Source: Pseudomonadota bacterium (GTDB lineage Bacteria > Pseudomonadota > Gammaproteobacteria > Burkholderiales > Gallionellaceae). Taken from it: a DNA stretch of 6,846 bases. Under the pieces are notes generated by a model that was not told where the DNA came from, ran no database searches, and worked only from the letters and a program-made list of their open reading frames with translations. Position numbers and translations under genes: made by a program. The stretch covers positions 1 through 6,846 of the forward strand of contig JAJXTT010000098.1 of assembly GCA_021783525.1 (NCBI GenBank), written 5' to 3'. Shown in pieces: positions 5,966-6,846 of this stretch; position 1 is the first letter of the stretch, and the number at the start of each line of letters is the position of its first letter.

Positions 5966-6781
5966 TCAGAATGCGAATCCCAGTCCGATTCTGGCGATGG
6001 TGTAAGTTGTCTTGCTGTCAGGTTCCCATGCGACAAGGCCGCCGCCGATCGGATATGTGGCGCTGATGCCATAGTTGAAATGCACGTAATCGACGCCTGC
6101 GCTGCCGTGGAAGTCTTTTGTGAACGCGTAATCCGCGCCGATTCCCGCCTTGTACAGACTGGAATTGCCCAGCGGTCCCGAAAATGAGCCAACGACATCG
6201 ATGTTCGATTTGAATGTGCTCCCGATCATGGCATTGGCCGAAAGCACCAGTTTGCGGACGGGGGAAAACTGACCCAGCACCCCGATCCCGTAATAATTGT
6301 GGTTATACGTCTCGCCCAGATTGACCCCGCGGTCCCACTCGTGACTGCCGAATTCAAGGTAGGGTGTCAGCATGAGCTTGCTATTGGCAATGAAGCCTTT
6401 TCCGTACCGGAGGCTGTAATCCGTCAGTCCTGCTGTGGAAGTTGAAACCACCGAGCCAAATACGCCGCCCTGGAGCGAGCCTGTATAGGTCGTCTTGCCG
6501 CTGGTACGGCCGTATTCGGCCGCCACATAGTCGTTCCCGAGCCACAGATCCTGCATCGCGGATATGGACAGGGCGTAACCCGATAATCGGCCCGTCTCGG
6601 TGTCCAGCGTTCCGGTAGAAGTACCCAGTTGTCCATTGCCGGTCTCCGTGTAATCGACATTTGTCGACGTGGCCTGAACGCCGAACTGATTGTTGGAAGC
6701 CTTGATGTCCGACACGTCCGCAAATGCGGTAGAAGAAATTGCTGAAAACAATAAAACGGCGGCTATTTTTTTCATGTCCAT
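5966..6781 (-). CDS. Small outer-membrane beta-barrel protein, function unknown
   Basis: This 271-residue protein has a signal peptide, MKKIAAVLLFSAISSTAFA, with likely cleavage before DVSD. The mature part alternates short amphipathic strands with Gly/Asn/Thr-rich turns (for example LTDYSLRYGKGF, YYGIGVLGQF, YKAGIGADYAF, TIARIGLGFAF), contains no cysteine and ends in Phe, as outer-membrane barrels do. Its size suggests a barrel of roughly 10-12 strands; the count is an estimate. I do not recognise a specific family beyond a general resemblance to small porin-like or opacity-type barrels. It has no heme motif and does not resemble MtoB. Two starts are possible, at 6781 and at 6775; GAG is 4 bases before the first and 10 before the second. 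It converges on cymA, so it is not in the mto operon, and the window ends 65 bp upstream. Any role in iron metabolism is only suggested by position. Confidence 0.8.
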   Translation of the reverse strand: MDMKKIAAVLLFSAISSTAFADVSDIKASNNQFGVQATSTNVDYTETGNGQLGTSTGTLDTETGRLSGYALSISAMQDLWLGNDYVAAEYGRTSGKTTYTGSLQGGVFGSVVSTSTAGLTDYSLRYGKGFIANSKLMLTPYLEFGSHEWDRGVNLGETYNHNYYGIGVLGQFSPVRKLVLSANAMIGSTFKSNIDVVGSFSGPLGNSSLYKAGIGADYAFTKDFHGSAGVDYVHFNYGISATYPIGGGLVAWEPDSKTTYTIARIGLGFAF

Positions 6782-6846
6782 TGATCTCAGGATATCGCTT
6801 GCACTCGCATGATCCGGGTCGTGCCGACATCCTGCTTTCCTGTAAG

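Overview
The window carries a complete gene set for moving electrons across the cell envelope between extracellular iron and the quinone pool. It has the Mto (metal oxidation) arrangement known from neutrophilic iron-oxidizing betaproteobacteria such as Sideroxydans lithotrophicus: mtoD (periplasmic monoheme cytochrome c), mtoA (periplasmic decaheme cytochrome, MtrA/PioA/DmsE family), mtoB (MtrB/PioB-type outer-membrane barrel) and cymA/mtoC (membrane-anchored tetraheme NapC/NirT-family quinone oxidoreductase). Gene order, heme counts and a dispersed-type palindrome of a kind I recall from many betaproteobacteria all point to a Gallionellaceae-like or related betaproteobacterium. The species cannot be fixed from the sequence alone.

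Layout. Bases 1-830 (minus strand) hold the N-terminal part of a membrane sensor histidine kinase, cut by the window edge right after its phospho-acceptor histidine motif. Bases 831-1062 are a divergent regulatory region with a pair of similar 11-bp sites 21 bp apart and an AT-rich Fur-box-like palindrome just upstream of mtoD. The plus-strand cluster follows: mtoD 1063-1419, mtoA 1468-2535, mtoB 2560-4995 and cymA 5114-5710. A hairpin with a U-tract, enclosed by a second inverted repeat, lies between mtoB and cymA, and another probable terminator follows cymA. Bases 5777-5965 contain a REP-like palindrome in the convergent gap. Bases 5966-6781 (minus strand) encode a small unclassified outer-membrane beta-barrel protein. 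Bases 6782-6846 are its upstream flank, where I see no convincing promoter.

How they would work together. MtoA seated in the MtoB barrel forms a heme wire through the outer membrane. MtoD shuttles electrons in the periplasm, and CymA exchanges them with quinone at the inner membrane. No outer-surface multiheme cytochrome (MtrC/OmcA type) is encoded here, which resembles the PioAB/MtoAB oxidizing conduits more than the Shewanella reducing system. Direction of flow is inferred from synteny, not shown by sequence. The divergent sensor kinase and the Fur-like site are candidate controls of the operon.

The system is best described as a known pathway. The less expected points are a mature MtoD with no methionine at all, the nested hairpins between mtoB and cymA, the putative regulatory sites, and an extra barrel gene next door.
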